DNA of 64,000 nt from an uncultured Paracoccaceae bacterium (GCA_947489705.1 CANLEQ010000001.1:248001-312000); one strand, 5' to 3'. Positions 11,379 through 23,195 are shown, counted from the stretch's first letter. Program-made: numbers and translations. Notes: generated by a model not told the origin, from the letters alone.

Positions 11379-12596
11379 ATGCCGACGCTGTCGCCGCTGG
11401 CCCCCGAACGGTTTCCGGATCTGCCGCAGATCGAGGGGCTCAGGCTCGCCACCGCGCGGGCCGGGGTGCGCTATGCCGACCGGACCGACGTGATGCTCGC
11501 CGTGCTCGATCCCGGAAGCTCGATCGCGGGCACCTTCACCCGTTCGGCGACGCGATCGGCGCCGGTGCTCGATTGCCAGGCCAAGATCGGGGGCGATCCC
11601 TCCGAAGGCGCGGCGATCCTCGTCAATTCCGGCAATTCCAACGCCTTCACCGGCCGGGCCGGCGAGGCCTCGGTCGCGCGGATCTGCGAGAGCGTCGCCA
11701 CGGCCTGCGGCGTGCCGCAGACGCGCGTCTTCACCTCCTCGACGGGCGTCATCGGCGAACGGTTGCCCGACGATCGCATCACCGCGGCGATCGACGGGCT
11801 GGTCGCGGGGCTCGGTCCCGCGAACCTTCCCGCCGCCGCGGACGCGATCAAGACGACCGATACCTTCGCCAAGGGCGCCGCGCGCGAGGTGGATACGCAA
11901 GCGGGGCGCATCCGCATCGCCGGTATCGCCAAGGGGTCCGGCATGATCGCGCCCGACATGGCGACGATGCTGGTCTACATCTTCACCGACGCCACGATCG
12001 CGCAACCGCTGCTGCAGGAGATGATCTCCGACGGGACCGATAGCAGTTTCAACTGCATCACCGTCGACAGCGACACCTCGACCTCCGACAGCCTGATCGC
12101 CGCCGCGACGATGAAGGGCCCCGAGGTCACCGAGCGCGGCGGCCCGTTCGAGGAGGCTCTGCGCGCGCTGATGCTCGAGCTCGCCCATCTCGTGGTGCGC
12201 GACGGCGAGGGTGCCACGAAATTCATCGAGGTCGCGGTCAGCGGGGCGGCCGATGCGGGCGATGCCCGCAAGGTCGCCCTGTCGATCGCGAATTCGCCCC
12301 TGGTCAAGACCGCCATCGCCGGGGAGGACCCGAACTGGGGCCGCATCGTGATGGCCGTCGGCAAGGCGGGCGCAAAGGCCGATCGCGACCGGCTGACCAT
12401 CCGTTTCGGCGACGTCCTCGTGGCCGAGAACGGCTGGGTGGCCGAAACCTATACCGAGGAGGCCGGCGCCGCCTACATGAAGCGCCGCGAGATCGCGCTC
12501 GCCGTCGATCTCGGCATCGGCGACGGTGCTGCGACGGTCTGGACCTGCGACCTGACGCATGGCTACATCACCATCAACGCCGATTACCGCTCCTGA
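11379..12596 (+). CDS. argJ: Bifunctional ornithine acetyltransferase / N-acetylglutamate synthase
   Basis: Transfers the acetyl group from N-acetylornithine to glutamate (and may use acetyl-CoA), the cyclic arginine route. The 405-residue precursor cleaves itself before a Thr; the site is visible as KGSGMIAPDMATMLVY with the Ala-Thr bond at about 195-196. Other family marks are NSGNSNAFTG and NWGRIVMAVGKAG. The protein is full length and ends with the typical ITINADYRS. It follows the parvulin gene by six bases and is itself followed 28 bases later by mutT. argG, a later step in the pathway, is at 38.5 kb. Confidence 0.96.
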   Translation: MPTLSPLAPERFPDLPQIEGLRLATARAGVRYADRTDVMLAVLDPGSSIAGTFTRSATRSAPVLDCQAKIGGDPSEGAAILVNSGNSNAFTGRAGEASVARICESVATACGVPQTRVFTSSTGVIGERLPDDRITAAIDGLVAGLGPANLPAAADAIKTTDTFAKGAAREVDTQAGRIRIAGIAKGSGMIAPDMATMLVYIFTDATIAQPLLQEMISDGTDSSFNCITVDSDTSTSDSLIAAATMKGPEVTERGGPFEEALRALMLELAHLVVRDGEGATKFIEVAVSGAADAGDARKVALSIANSPLVKTAIAGEDPNWGRIVMAVGKAGAKADRDRLTIRFGDVLVAENGWVAETYTEEAGAAYMKRREIALAVDLGIGDGAATVWTCDLTHGYITINADYRS

Positions 12597-12624
12597 TGGG
12601 GTCGGTGCTCCGGGGTGTGCGGCG

Positions 12625-13023
12625 ATGACCACCATCCTGGTCTCCGCCGTGGCGCTGATCGACGTCGACGGTCGCGTCCTTCTGGCACAAAGGCCCGAGG
12701 GCAAGGCGATGGCGGGCCTGTGGGAATTTCCGGGCGGCAAGGTCGAACCCGGCGAGACGCCCGAAGCCGCCCTGATTCGCGAGCTGCACGAGGAGCTCGG
12801 GATCGACACATGGCGCTCCTGCCTCGCGCCGCTGAGTTTCGCGTCGCATTCCTACGAGGAGTTCCACCTTCTCATGCCGCTCTTCGCCTGCCGCAAATGG
12901 CAGGGGCAACCCGAGGCGCGGGAAGGTCAGGTGCTCAGATGGGTGCGCCCGCGCGACATGCGCGACTACCCGATGCCGCCCGCCGATCTTCCGCTGATCC
13001 CCGTCCTGCGCGACTGGCTCTGA
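12625..13023 (+). CDS. mutT: (Deoxy)nucleoside triphosphate pyrophosphohydrolase MutT
   Basis: Nudix hydrolase that removes 8-oxo-dGTP from the nucleotide pool. The 132 residues contain a complete Nudix box from GGKVEPGETPEAALIREL to HEELGI, preceded by WEFPGG as in E. coli MutT. The ATG at 12625 was chosen; an in-frame ATG at 12559 would overlap argJ by 38 bases and adds residues outside the family. argJ-mutT adjacency is common in alphaproteobacteria. Confidence 0.92.
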   Translation: MTTILVSAVALIDVDGRVLLAQRPEGKAMAGLWEFPGGKVEPGETPEAALIRELHEELGIDTWRSCLAPLSFASHSYEEFHLLMPLFACRKWQGQPEAREGQVLRWVRPRDMRDYPMPPADLPLIPVLRDWL

Positions 13024-13040
13024 CGCGACCACCGTGACAC

Positions 13041-13075
13041 AAAAAGGCCCGCGGATCGCTCCGCGGGCCTTTTTT
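13041..13075. terminator. Bidirectional intrinsic terminator between mutT and infB
   Basis: A 15-bp stem runs from AAAAAGGCCCGCGGA (13041-13055) to its reverse complement at 13060-13074 with a TCGC loop. The A run and the T run make it a terminator on both strands, as expected between the converging mutT and infB transcripts. Confidence 0.93.
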
Positions 13076-13092
13076 GCAACGACGGCAGAGGG

Positions 13093-15570
13093 TCAGTCGA
13101 GGTTGCGCTCGACTTCCTCGCGCTCGAAGATCTCGATCACGTCCTTGGGACGGACATCATCGTAATTCTCGAACGCCATGCCGCATTCCTGACCCGACTG
13201 AACCTCGGCGACCTCGTCCTTGAATCGCTTCAGCGTCTTGAGCGTGCCCTCGTGGATCACGACGTTGTCGCGCAGGAGGCGCACACCGGCCGAACGCCGG
13301 GCGATGCCCTCGGTCACGAGACAGCCGGCGACGTTGCCGACCTTGGTCACGCGGAAGACTTCCTTGATCTCGGCATAGCCGATGAAGTTCTCGCGCACCT
13401 CGGCCGAGAGCAGACCCGAGGCCGCCTTCTTCACGTCGTCCACCAGGTCGTAGATCACGCTGTAATAGCGGATCTCGACACCCTTCTGGTTCGCAGTGTT
13501 CCGCGCCGATGCGTTTGCACGGACGTTGAACCCGAAGACCGGTGCGCCGGACGCTTCGGCAAGGCCGATATCGGTCTCGGTGATGGCGCCCACACCGGAA
13601 TGCAGGACGCGCACGCGGACCTCGTCGTTGCCGATCTTGGCCATGGCCTGCGTGATCGCCTCGGCCGAGCCCTGCACGTCGGCCTTCACCAGAATGGGAA
13701 GCTCGGCGACATTCTCGTTGGCTTTGGCGTTGGCCATCAGCTGCTCGAGGGTCGTGGCGGCGCCGGCGGCGGCGCGTTTGTCCTTGGCGGCCTTCTCGCG
13801 GTATTCCGCGATCTCGCGGGCCTGCGCCTCGGTCTCGACGACGTTGAGCACGTCGCCCGCCTCGGGCGTGCCGTTGAGGCCGAGAACCTCCACGGGAACC
13901 GACGGGCCGGCCTCTTCGACCCGCTCGCCCTGGTCGTTCTCCATGGCGCGGACCTTGCCCCATTGCTCGCCGACGACGAAGATGTCGCCGCGGCGCAGGG
14001 TGCCGTTCTGGACCAGCACGGTGGCCACGGGGCCCCGGCCGATATCGAGCTGCGCCTCGATGACCGCGCCCTGGGCCGCCCGCGCCGGGTTGGCCTTGAG
14101 CTCGAGCAGTTCGGCCTGCAGCGCGATCGCTTCGAGGAGCTGGTCGAGGCCCTGGCCGTTGATCGCCGACACCTCGACATCCTGCACGTCGCCGGACATC
14201 TTCTCGACGATCACCTCGTGCTGGAGCAGGTCCGTGCGGACCTTGTCGGGATTGGCGCTCGGCCGGTCGATCTTGTTGATCGCAACGATCATCGGGACCT
14301 TGGCGGCCTTGGCGTGATTGATGGCCTCGATCGTCTGCGGCATCACCGCATCGTCGGCCGCCACGACCAGCACCACGATATCCGTCACCTGCGCGCCGCG
14401 GGCCCGCATCGACGTGAAGGCGGCGTGGCCGGGCGTGTCGAGGAAGGTCAGCGTGGAGCCGTTCTGCTCGACCTGGTAGGCGCCGATATGCTGGGTGATC
14501 CCGCCGGCCTCGCCCTGCACGACCCGGGCATGCCGGATCGCATCGAGCAGCGAGGTCTTGCCGTGGTCGACATGGCCCATGACCGTGATGATCGGGGCGC
14601 GCGCCTTCAGGGTTTCGGGACGATCCTTGACCTGGTCGATGACCTGTTCGACATCGGCATCGCTGACCCGGACTACGCGGTGGCCGAATTCCTCGATGAT
14701 GAGTTCGGCGGTATCGGCGTCGATGGTCTGGGTCTGGGTCGCCATGATGCCGTTCTGCATCAGCGCCTTGACGATGTCCGAGACCTTCTCGCTCATGCGG
14801 TTGGCCAGCTCGCTGACCATGATCGCCTCGGGAAGGTTGACGTTGCGCGTGACCTTTTCACGGTCCTGCTGCTGTCCCATCGCCTTCTTGCGGGCGCGCT
14901 CCTGCTGGCGCTTCATCGAGGCGACGGAACGCTGCCGGCCGCCTTCGCCGCCCGTCAGCGCCTGGTTCACCGTGAGCTTGCCGGCGCGGCGCTTCTCGCC
15001 CGCGCCCTTGACGGGTTTCGCGGCCTTCTCGCGCTCGCGTTCGGGGGCTTTGGCCGGAGCCTTCTGCGGCTTGGCGGCACGGGCCTCGGCCTCGGACGGG
15101 TCCGGGGCGGGCTGCGACGCGCGCGCCTTGGCGTCGGCTTCTTCCTGCAGGCGGCGCGCATCCTCGTCGGCCTTGGCCTTCAGCGCCTCTTCGCGCTCGC
15201 GCTCCTCGCGTTCCTTTTGCTCGATCTCGGCCCGGCGACGCTCGCGCTCCTCGGCGCGCGCCTTCTCCTCGGCCTCGCGTTCCGCGGCCTCCTCGGTCTC
15301 GCGTGCCCGGGCGGCGGAAAGTGCCCGCATCCGGCGGTCGAGTTCGGCATCCGAGATGCCGGCGGGACGCTTCCTGGGATCGCCACCGGCGGGCGACGAC
15401 TTGGTCGCACCCTCGGTCTTCGCCGCGGCCGGCTTGGGGGCCACCACGCGCTTGCGCTTCGTCTCGACCACGACGTTCTTCGTCCGTCCGTGGCTGAAAC
15501 TCTGCTTCACCTGACCGGAACGCGGGCCGCCGCGCACACCGAGCGTCTTCTTGCCGTCATTCTCACTCAT
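13093..15570 (-). CDS. infB: Translation initiation factor IF-2
   Basis: GTPase that brings initiator tRNA to the 30S subunit. The 825-residue protein has a long charged linker (about 70-240, rich in Glu, Arg, Lys and Ala), the IF2N domain, then the G domain with GHVDHGKTS at 332-340, DTPGHAAF and NKID, followed by the two beta-barrel domains and the initiator-tRNA-binding C-terminus. It is the last gene of rimP-nusA-ylxR-infB and sits eight bases after ylxR. The start at 15570 reads [15 protein letters not shown], typical of the class. Confidence 0.98.
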   Translation of the reverse strand: MSENDGKKTLGVRGGPRSGQVKQSFSHGRTKNVVVETKRKRVVAPKPAAAKTEGATKSSPAGGDPRKRPAGISDAELDRRMRALSAARARETEEAAEREAEEKARAEERERRRAEIEQKEREEREREEALKAKADEDARRLQEEADAKARASQPAPDPSEAEARAAKPQKAPAKAPEREREKAAKPVKGAGEKRRAGKLTVNQALTGGEGGRQRSVASMKRQQERARKKAMGQQQDREKVTRNVNLPEAIMVSELANRMSEKVSDIVKALMQNGIMATQTQTIDADTAELIIEEFGHRVVRVSDADVEQVIDQVKDRPETLKARAPIITVMGHVDHGKTSLLDAIRHARVVQGEAGGITQHIGAYQVEQNGSTLTFLDTPGHAAFTSMRARGAQVTDIVVLVVAADDAVMPQTIEAINHAKAAKVPMIVAINKIDRPSANPDKVRTDLLQHEVIVEKMSGDVQDVEVSAINGQGLDQLLEAIALQAELLELKANPARAAQGAVIEAQLDIGRGPVATVLVQNGTLRRGDIFVVGEQWGKVRAMENDQGERVEEAGPSVPVEVLGLNGTPEAGDVLNVVETEAQAREIAEYREKAAKDKRAAAGAATTLEQLMANAKANENVAELPILVKADVQGSAEAITQAMAKIGNDEVRVRVLHSGVGAITETDIGLAEASGAPVFGFNVRANASARNTANQKGVEIRYYSVIYDLVDDVKKAASGLLSAEVRENFIGYAEIKEVFRVTKVGNVAGCLVTEGIARRSAGVRLLRDNVVIHEGTLKTLKRFKDEVAEVQSGQECGMAFENYDDVRPKDVIEIFEREEVERNLD

Positions 15571-15578
15571 CGACTCTT

Positions 15579-16201
15579 CTATACCTTTCCGGGAACCGGA
15601 TCGCTCCCGCCATTTTGCTTGTCAGACATTCGAACGCCCGAAAGTCGCACGGCGTCATCCCTGAACACATCAGTCAATTTGCCGGCGGCAAGCGCCGCAT
15701 GTATCACACGTTCCCGCCCGAAGGACAAACCCAATTCCCGGGCGGTCAGAATATCAAAGAAGGACCCGCGCCCTCCGGGGCGGTACAATTTCGACTTTCC
15801 GCGCTCGGACCCGTCGGAGGCCTGAAGCAGGATCGCAACCTGATCCTTGTCGAGCCAGTCCTTCACCTTTTCGAACCCGGTCACCGCACGACCCGCCTTG
15901 CGCGCCATGCTGATCCGGTCGAGTACCCTGCGCAGGAGGCCGTCCTCGACCGCATCGACGAGCCCCTCGGGAATCGCGACCTGCCGTTTTGCTCCCTTCG
16001 AGAAGAGCTTCTTTCTGACGGCGGTCTCCAGCGCCTCCCGTTCGGCGGCGACATAGAGGCCGCGCCCCGGAAGCTTCCCGGCTACGTCAGGGTATATGGT
16101 ATCGCCGGGGCCCAATACAAACCGTATCAGGCCTCTTTTTGGCGAAACCTCTCCCGTGACGAGACATTTCCGCTCCGGGTCGCTGATATGTGCGTTGCGA
16201 C

Positions 16202-16205
<4 letters not shown>
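15579..16205 (-). CDS. ylxR: YlxR (DUF448) RNA-binding protein with C-terminal L7Ae-like domain
   Basis: Conserved nusA-infB operon member; YlxR proteins bind RNA, and the alphaproteobacterial form carries an L7Ae/L30e-like second domain. The signature [10 protein letters not shown] with GRGLYV lies in the first 60 residues, and the L7Ae-like part at about 95-170 begins [15 protein letters not shown]. No ATG, GTG or TTG lies in frame between the upstream nusA stop and the conserved region. The best start is a CTG at 16205-16203 that overlaps the nusA TGA and has AGGAGG seven bases before it; this gives 208 residues. The alternative is an ATG at 16283 deep inside nusA, which would add a low-complexity Arg-rich stretch. 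Confidence 0.85.
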
Positions 16206-17824
<1,619 letters not shown>

Positions 17825-17827
17825 GTC

Positions 17828-18427
17828 TCAGTGATCCTTCTGGTCGGGAAGACGCGCGTCGTCTTCGCTGTCGATGATGGTCTCTATCTGGTCGAACTGC
17901 GTCTCGTCGATCTCGCCGGCATTCTTGCGCGACGTCAGCACGTCGCGGATCAATTCGTCGGTCAGGACCAGCTTGGCGTCGGAAAGCCAGTCGAATCGCA
18001 GGCCGATCGTGCCTTCGGGGATCTCCACCAGGATCTCTCCGTCCGAGACGCCGCGCAACGTGCCCTTGAAGCGACGGCGGCCGTCGATCATCTCGTCGGT
18101 CTCGATCTTGGCGACATAGCCCTCCCACACCTCGAAATCCTTCATCCGCGTCAGCGGCCGGTCGATGCCGGGGCTCGACACTTCGAGCGTGTAAGCGTCC
18201 TCGATCGGATCCTCGACGTCGAGATGGGCCGAGACCGCGGTCGAGATCTCGCCGCAATCATCCACCTCGATGCCGCCCTCGGGCTTGTCGGCCATGATCT
18301 GCACGGTCGCGGTCTTGCCGCCCATGTAGCGGACGCGGACAAGCTCGTAGCCCATGCCCTCGATCACGGGCGTGATGATCTCGGCGAGGCGACGGTCGAT
18401 GCTGGCTTTGGCGATCAGATCGGACAT
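17828..18427 (-). CDS. rimP: Ribosome maturation factor RimP
   Basis: Needed for late assembly of the 30S subunit. The 199-residue protein contains the typical [26 protein letters not shown] and [13 protein letters not shown] segments. The start at 18427 (MSDLIAKAS) is preceded by GCGAGGCAAGCC; 11 in-frame upstream residues come from leader RNA with terminator features and were excluded. It opens the rimP-nusA-ylxR-infB operon and lies just downstream of an intrinsic-terminator-like structure. Confidence 0.95.
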   Translation of the reverse strand: MSDLIAKASIDRRLAEIITPVIEGMGYELVRVRYMGGKTATVQIMADKPEGGIEVDDCGEISTAVSAHLDVEDPIEDAYTLEVSSPGIDRPLTRMKDFEVWEGYVAKIETDEMIDGRRRFKGTLRGVSDGEILVEIPEGTIGLRFDWLSDAKLVLTDELIRDVLTSRKNAGEIDETQFDQIETIIDSEDDARLPDQKDH

Positions 18428-18442
18428 GGCTTGCCTCGCAAA

Positions 18443-18469
18443 CACAAAAAAACGGGCCACGGCCCGCTT
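18443..18469 (-). terminator. Intrinsic terminator/attenuator in the rimP-nusA leader
   Basis: On the minus strand AAGCGGGC (18469-18462) pairs with GCCCGTTT (18457-18450), with one G-T pair and a CGTG loop, inside a run of seven T at 18452-18446. It ends 15 bases before the rimP start and lies downstream of the predicted promoter at 18522-18551, so read-through would be needed to express the operon. Confidence 0.65.
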
Positions 18470-18521
18470 GGATTAAATCGGTGGGCAACGGGTGTGGACC
18501 CCGATGCGCCGCTTGGAGGTC

Positions 18522-18551
18522 ATATAGTCCCTGCGGGGGGCGCAATGCAAG
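18522..18551 (-). promoter_or_regulatory. Predicted promoter of the rimP-nusA-ylxR-infB operon
   Basis: CTTGCA (18551-18546) and CTATAT (18527-18522) on the minus strand are separated by 18 bases. The pattern fits either a housekeeping or an RpoH-type alphaproteobacterial promoter. A 16-codon open frame (start 18523, stop 18473) lies below it but would begin at the -10 box, so it is probably not transcribed whole. Confidence 0.45.
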
Positions 18552-18622
18552 GGCGATCCGCATGAAGCCAATCTTAATCTGTGGAGTCCAATCTGCGCCT
18601 CTGAAACGGCAGGACCCGCCAC

Positions 18623-20305
18623 ATGCATCCGACACCGCTCGCCATACAGATCGAACGCGTGCAGCGTGACAGGCCGATCCGGAACATCGTGTTTCTGGCC
18701 GTCTTCCTCGTATCGCAGGCGTTCCACCCGCTTCTGCTGGGGTTCTATCTCATTGGCTGGGCCTTCGTCGTCGACACCGCCGCCTTCTTCGTCGAGAAAC
18801 GGCTGCTCCGGCGGCGGTCCTATCGGCTCTATCTGGGGTTCTGCGGGCTCAACTTCATCTATACCTCGCTCGTCACCATCCTCTCCGTGCAGACGATGTT
18901 CGCGGGGGAAATCGTCTCGTTCATCTACGGGCACGCAATCTTGTGGGTGGCCATCGTGCATTGCGTGGTCCTCAGGACCGACAAGGGCCTGCTCCACATG
19001 GCCTGCGTCCTGCCGCTGGTGGTGGGCATATTGTCGACGGTGGGCGCTTTGCCCGGCATGGGCGCCTCGCGGTTCGACGTCGTCGCCTGCGGCGCGATCG
19101 CGATCCTGCTCGCGCTCTATCTCTCCACCATCGTGCGATCCTCGATCCTGCAAAAGCAGGACCTCCACCGCGCCAACAGGACCGCCTCGGAGGCGTTGCG
19201 CACCAAGGAGCGTTTCTTCGCCGCGGTGGGCCACGAGATTCGTACCCCGCTCAACGGCGTGCTCGGCATCGCCCAGATCCTCGAGGCCGAGGCCGAGCAT
19301 CCCTGCGAGAAAGACCGCGCCCGGATCCTCGCAATGTCGTGCACCAACCTGCGCGTGCTGATCGACGACATGCTCGATCACGCGAAACTCTCCGAAGGCA
19401 AGTTCACCCTCGCACCGAAACCCGTCGTGACCGCCGATCTCGTCGATGCCGTGCGCGGCCTGTATCACGACAGCGCCATCCAGAAGGGCCTGATCCTGCG
19501 GGCCGAGTTCGTCGGCAGCAATCCCGCCTGCATCGAGGTCGACGACGTCCGCGTGCGCCAGATCCTCTGCAACCTCGTGTCGAACGCGCTCAAATACACC
19601 GACGAGGGCGAGATCGTGCTGACCGTCTCGACGCATTACCGGCGCGACGCGCCCTGGCTCTCGGTCGCGGTGCGCGACACGGGCACCGGCATCCCGCGCG
19701 ACAAGCTCGCCACGATCTTCGAGCCCTATCATCAGCTCGAGGATACGCCCTCGCGCGCGGGCGTCGGCACCGGGCTCGGCCTGGTGATCGCACGCGACCT
19801 GGCGCGCTTCATGGGCGGGGATGTGTCGGTGGCGTCCGAATACGGGCACGGCACCGAATTCACGCTCAACATCCCCGCGCCTGTGGCGTCCCTGCCCGAC
19901 GAGGGCGCGAGCGATAGGGTGCCGGACCTGTCCGGTCTCACAATCCTCGTGGCCGACGACACGCGGATGAACCGGATGATCGTGCGCAAGTTCCTGGAGC
20001 CGACGCTCGCCACGGTCGTCGAGGCCGAGGACGGTCGGGAGGCGCTCGATCTCATGCGGTCGAGCCCGGTCGATCTGGTGATTCTCGACATGCAGATGCC
20101 GCGGCTCGACGGAGCGGCAACACTCGACGCGATCCGGGCCGATCCGCGGCTTCGCGCCGTCAGGGCCGTCCTGCTCACCGCAGGCGATCGCGATTCCGAA
20201 GCCGGGGCCTTCGACGGCAGGCTCGCCAAGCCGCTCGACCGCGGCGATCTTCTGTCCCTCCTGCGCGCACTCCTGCCCGCGCCGGATCTGCGCCGCTCCG
20301 CCTGA
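18623..20305 (+). CDS. Membrane hybrid histidine kinase (HisKA-HATPase-REC)
   Basis: A 560-residue sensor kinase of unknown signal. Residues 20-175 hold five or six hydrophobic segments. The HisKA box with phospho-accepting H204 (GHEIRTPLNG) follows, then the ATPase domain with N box NLVSNALKYTDEG and the G boxes DTGTGIP and GTGLGLVIA. A C-terminal receiver domain (about 435-550) has acidic pocket VADDT, phospho-acceptor Asp in VILDMQMP and the conserved Lys in AKPLD. The start at 18623 has no strong ribosome site. No cognate regulator is adjacent; an Hpt protein at 36.0 kb is a possible partner. It ends five bases from the convergent pip. Confidence 0.92.
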   Translation: MHPTPLAIQIERVQRDRPIRNIVFLAVFLVSQAFHPLLLGFYLIGWAFVVDTAAFFVEKRLLRRRSYRLYLGFCGLNFIYTSLVTILSVQTMFAGEIVSFIYGHAILWVAIVHCVVLRTDKGLLHMACVLPLVVGILSTVGALPGMGASRFDVVACGAIAILLALYLSTIVRSSILQKQDLHRANRTASEALRTKERFFAAVGHEIRTPLNGVLGIAQILEAEAEHPCEKDRARILAMSCTNLRVLIDDMLDHAKLSEGKFTLAPKPVVTADLVDAVRGLYHDSAIQKGLILRAEFVGSNPACIEVDDVRVRQILCNLVSNALKYTDEGEIVLTVSTHYRRDAPWLSVAVRDTGTGIPRDKLATIFEPYHQLEDTPSRAGVGTGLGLVIARDLARFMGGDVSVASEYGHGTEFTLNIPAPVASLPDEGASDRVPDLSGLTILVADDTRMNRMIVRKFLEPTLATVVEAEDGREALDLMRSSPVDLVILDMQMPRLDGAATLDAIRADPRLRAVRAVLLTAGDRDSEAGAFDGRLAKPLDRGDLLSLLRALLPAPDLRRSA

Positions 20306-20310
20306 CGGGC

Positions 20311-21276
20311 TCAGCGCAGCTCGTCGGTGATCCCGACGAGCGCGGCGCTGATCCCCGGCTCCGACAGGGCATGGCCCGCGCGCGGAACGATCCGCAACGT
20401 CGATGCGGGCCATCTGTCGTGCAGCCGCCACGCCGATCGCGGCGGACAGATCATGTCGTAGCGTCCCTGCACGATATGGCCCGGAATGTGGGCGATACGG
20501 TCCATGTCGGTCAGGATCTGGCCGTCCTGGTCGAGCCAGCCGCGATGCGTGAAATAGTGGTTCTCGAGCCGCGCGAAGGCACGGGCGTAGTCGGCGGGGC
20601 TGTCGCCGCCGGGACCGTCCGTGTCGATCGAGGCCAGCGTGTTCTCCCACGACGTCCAGGCCCGGGCGAATCGCGTCTCGACGGCGCTGTCGCCCGAAAA
20701 GAGCCGCCGGTTATAGGCCGCGATCAGGTCGTGACGCTCGTCCTCGGGCACGGGATCGACGAAGCGCGTCCAGACATCCGGCCAGAACCGTCCCGCGCCG
20801 CCGGCATAGAACCAGTCGAGCTCGGATTGCGTCATCAGGAACACGCCCCGCAGGATGAGGTGGCGCACCGCCTCCGAATGGGACTGCGCATAGATGAGCG
20901 CGAGCGTCGCGCCCCAGCTGCCGCCGAAGACCATCCACCTGTCGATCCCGAGCGTCTCGCGGATCAGCTCGATATCCGCCACGAGGTGCCAGGTCGTGTT
21001 GTCGTCGACGCTGGCATGGGGCCGGGACCGGCCGCAACCGCGCTGATCGAAAAGCACGATCCGATAGGTCTCGGGGTCGAAATAGCGCCGCATCGACGGC
21101 GAACAGCCGCCGCCCGGGCCGCCGTGAAACACCACGACCGGGATACCGTCGGGATTGCCGCATTGTTCGACATAGACGGAATGTCCGTCCCCGACCGCGA
21201 GCATCCGCTGGTCGAACGGGTCGATGCGTGGATAGAGTTGCGCCGCCGCGCCTTTTTGTCCTGCAGATCTGTCCAT
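20311..21276 (-). CDS. pip: Proline iminopeptidase
   Basis: Alpha/beta hydrolase releasing N-terminal proline from peptides. The 321 residues have the family's oxyanion motif HGGPGGGCSP, the nucleophile elbow GGSWGATL, and the C-terminal catalytic Asp and His in GRYDMICPP and RAGHALSEP. YPRIDPFDQRMLAVGDGHSVY at the N-terminus is abbreviated here to its PFDQRML core, a strong family marker. The ATG at 21276 has no visible Shine-Dalgarno sequence and a TATATA lies just upstream, so the mRNA might be leaderless. Divergent from ubiG. Confidence 0.94.
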   Translation of the reverse strand: MDRSAGQKGAAAQLYPRIDPFDQRMLAVGDGHSVYVEQCGNPDGIPVVVFHGGPGGGCSPSMRRYFDPETYRIVLFDQRGCGRSRPHASVDDNTTWHLVADIELIRETLGIDRWMVFGGSWGATLALIYAQSHSEAVRHLILRGVFLMTQSELDWFYAGGAGRFWPDVWTRFVDPVPEDERHDLIAAYNRRLFSGDSAVETRFARAWTSWENTLASIDTDGPGGDSPADYARAFARLENHYFTHRGWLDQDGQILTDMDRIAHIPGHIVQGRYDMICPPRSAWRLHDRWPASTLRIVPRAGHALSEPGISAALVGITDELR

Positions 21277-21339
21277 TTACGATCTATATAACGCTCGGAT
21301 CATCCCCGCCATGGGATGGCACGGAAAAAGAGGGCCGCC

Positions 21340-22089
21340 ATGAATGTCGACACGATAGACCCCAGCGAGATCGACAAGTTCAGCGCGATGGCCGCCGAAT
21401 GGTGGGACCCGAACGGCAAGTTCAAGCCGCTGCACATGATGAATCCGGTCCGGCTCGACTATATCTGCGCCCAAATCGCCGGCGAATACGGTCGCGACCG
21501 TGCCGCCGCGCGGCCCTTCGAGGGGTTGCGCATCCTCGATATCGGCTGCGGCGGCGGTCTTCTGTCGGAACCGATGGCGCGGCTGGGGGCCGAGGTCGTG
21601 GGGGCCGACGCGGCCGAGCGCAACATCCCCGTGGCCGAGATCCATGCGCGCGAGCAGGGGCTCGACATCGATTACCGCCACACGTCGGCCGAGGCGCTGG
21701 CGCAGGCGGGCGAGCTGTTCGACGTCGTGCTCAACATGGAGGTGGTCGAGCATGTCTCCGATCCGGCCGCCTATCTCGGCGCCTGCCACGACCTGCTGAA
21801 GCCCGGTGGCCTGATGATCTGCTCGACCATCAACCGCACCACCAGGAGCTTCGGCGCGGCGATCCTCGGTGCGGAATGGATCATGCGGTGGCTGCCGAAG
21901 GGCACCCATGACTGGGCGAAGTTCATCACACCGGACGAGCTTTGCGCCCTGCTGCGGCGGGCCGGACTCGACCCCGTCGATCGCAGCGGGTTCGTGTTCA
22001 ACCCGCTGAGCTGGCAGTGGAAGATCTCCGACAACGACCTCGCGGTGAACTACGTCACGACCAGCCTGCGCCCTCAGGGCCCCTCGTAA
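21340..22089 (+). CDS. ubiG: Bifunctional ubiquinone O-methyltransferase UbiG
   Basis: SAM-dependent enzyme performing both O-methylations of ubiquinone synthesis. The 249 residues start [18 protein letters not shown] and contain [19 protein letters not shown], the SAM-binding [20 protein letters not shown] (motif core DIGCGGG), and NMEVVEHV, which together identify UbiG. The ATG at 21340 has AGAGGG just upstream; an in-frame ATG eight codons earlier is possible. The 3' end overlaps the convergent nitrilase gene by 16 bases. Confidence 0.95.
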   Translation: MNVDTIDPSEIDKFSAMAAEWWDPNGKFKPLHMMNPVRLDYICAQIAGEYGRDRAAARPFEGLRILDIGCGGGLLSEPMARLGAEVVGADAAERNIPVAEIHAREQGLDIDYRHTSAEALAQAGELFDVVLNMEVVEHVSDPAAYLGACHDLLKPGGLMICSTINRTTRSFGAAILGAEWIMRWLPKGTHDWAKFITPDELCALLRRAGLDPVDRSGFVFNPLSWQWKISDNDLAVNYVTTSLRPQGPS

Positions 22090-22904
22090 TCCCGATCGTG
22101 GCCGAGGCTCGGGACCTTGCGCCGCGCCGCCGCCACCGCGTCGAGATCGAGATCCACGAGCACCACGCCGGGTGCTGTGCCCGCATCCGCCAGCACCTCG
22201 CCCCAGGGCGACACGGCGAGCGAATGGCCGTGCGTCCGCCGTTCCCGCCCGTTCGGGGCGACATGCCGGCCGGTCTGCGCCGCGGCGAGAACGAAGCACC
22301 CCGTCTCGATCGCGCGGGCGCGCAGCAGCGGCTCCCAATGGACGGGGCCGGTCGCGGGCGAAAAGGCCGAAGGCACCAGCAGGATCTCGGCCCCCGCCTG
22401 TGCCAGATCGCGGTAGAGCCGCGGAAACCGCAGGTCGTAGCAGATGGTGAGCCCCAGCACACCGATCGGCGTGCGGGCCAGAACCGCCCGGTCGCCCGGA
22501 CGATACCTGTCGGATTCGCGATAGGTCTCGGTCGCGTCGATGGCCACGTCGAACATGTGGATCTTGTCGTAACGCGCGGCGATCGCTCCATCCGGCCCGA
22601 TCAGGAAGCCGCGATTGACCAGCCGTCCGTCGCCTTCCTCGTCCCGCAGCGCGAGCGAGCCCACATGAAGCCAGATCCCCGTCCGCGCCGCGTCGTCGCG
22701 CAACGCCGCCAGGGTGGGATCGTCGCCCTCACCATGCAGCCGCCCTCGCGCATCCTCGGGGTCGGCGGAGACGATATTGGTCACCTCGGGCGTGGTGACG
22801 AGTTCCGCCCCGCGCTCGACCGCTTGTGCGATCGCGGCGCGGGTCGGCGCCAGGTTCGCGGCCGGATCGTGGCCCGCATTCGACTGGACCAGCGCGGCGC
22901 GCAT
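22074..22904 (-). CDS. Carbon-nitrogen hydrolase (Nit family, likely omega-amidase or deaminated glutathione amidase)
   Basis: A 276-residue nitrilase-superfamily hydrolase with the complete Glu-Lys-Cys triad: E40 in VTTPEVTN, K114 in RYDKIHMFD and C155 in [10 protein letters not shown]. The KIHMFDV segment and the overall size match the Nit1/Nit2-type amidases that clear deaminated glutathione or omega-amides; the substrate cannot be told from sequence. The start codon overlaps the grxC stop (TGATG), implying translational coupling, and the glutaredoxin neighbour is consistent with glutathione metabolism. Confidence 0.88.
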   Translation of the reverse strand: MRAALVQSNAGHDPAANLAPTRAAIAQAVERGAELVTTPEVTNIVSADPEDARGRLHGEGDDPTLAALRDDAARTGIWLHVGSLALRDEEGDGRLVNRGFLIGPDGAIAARYDKIHMFDVAIDATETYRESDRYRPGDRAVLARTPIGVLGLTICYDLRFPRLYRDLAQAGAEILLVPSAFSPATGPVHWEPLLRARAIETGCFVLAAAQTGRHVAPNGRERRTHGHSLAVSPWGEVLADAGTAPGVVLVDLDLDAVAAARRKVPSLGHDRDYEGP

Positions 22905-23161
22905 CACCCGGCCAGCATCGGGTCCAGCTTGCCCTGGCGTTCCAGCGCGGCCAGATCGTCGAAACCGCCGACATGGGCGCCGTCGATGAAGATCTGCGGC
23001 ACGGTGTGGCGGCCATTGGCGCGCGCCATCATCTCCTGGCGCTTTTCGCCGTCGCGCGACACGTCGGTCTCGACGAAGGCGGCATCCTTGGTCTTCAGAA
23101 GACGCTTTGCCGCGTGGCAGAAACCGCAAAGCGGCGTGGTGTAGATTTCGATCTGGGCCAT
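22904..23161 (-). CDS. grxC: Glutaredoxin 3
   Basis: Small glutathione-dependent dithiol oxidoreductase. The 85 residues carry the active site CGFC (C12, C15) and the glutathione-binding TVPQIFIDGAHVGG with its cis-Pro. CGFC rather than CPYC is a common variant in alphaproteobacteria. It sits between comF (34 bases upstream) and the nitrilase gene (overlapping) in a minus-strand operon. Confidence 0.95.
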   Translation of the reverse strand: MAQIEIYTTPLCGFCHAAKRLLKTKDAAFVETDVSRDGEKRQEMMARANGRHTVPQIFIDGAHVGGFDDLAALERQGKLDPMLAG

Positions 23162-23195
23162 GAAGCCCTCCTTGGGTCTGGGGGTTGCACGCTAC

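Noticed and set aside
13252-15825. Long plus-strand open frame antisense to infB
   Set aside because: Low-complexity Leu/Arg/Gly composition produced by the complement of the Glu/Ala-rich IF-2 linker.
18473-18523. 16-codon leader peptide (MTSKRRIGVHTRCPPI) before rimP
   Set aside because: Its ATG overlaps the predicted -10 box, so it is probably not in the transcript; no run of regulatory codons was seen.
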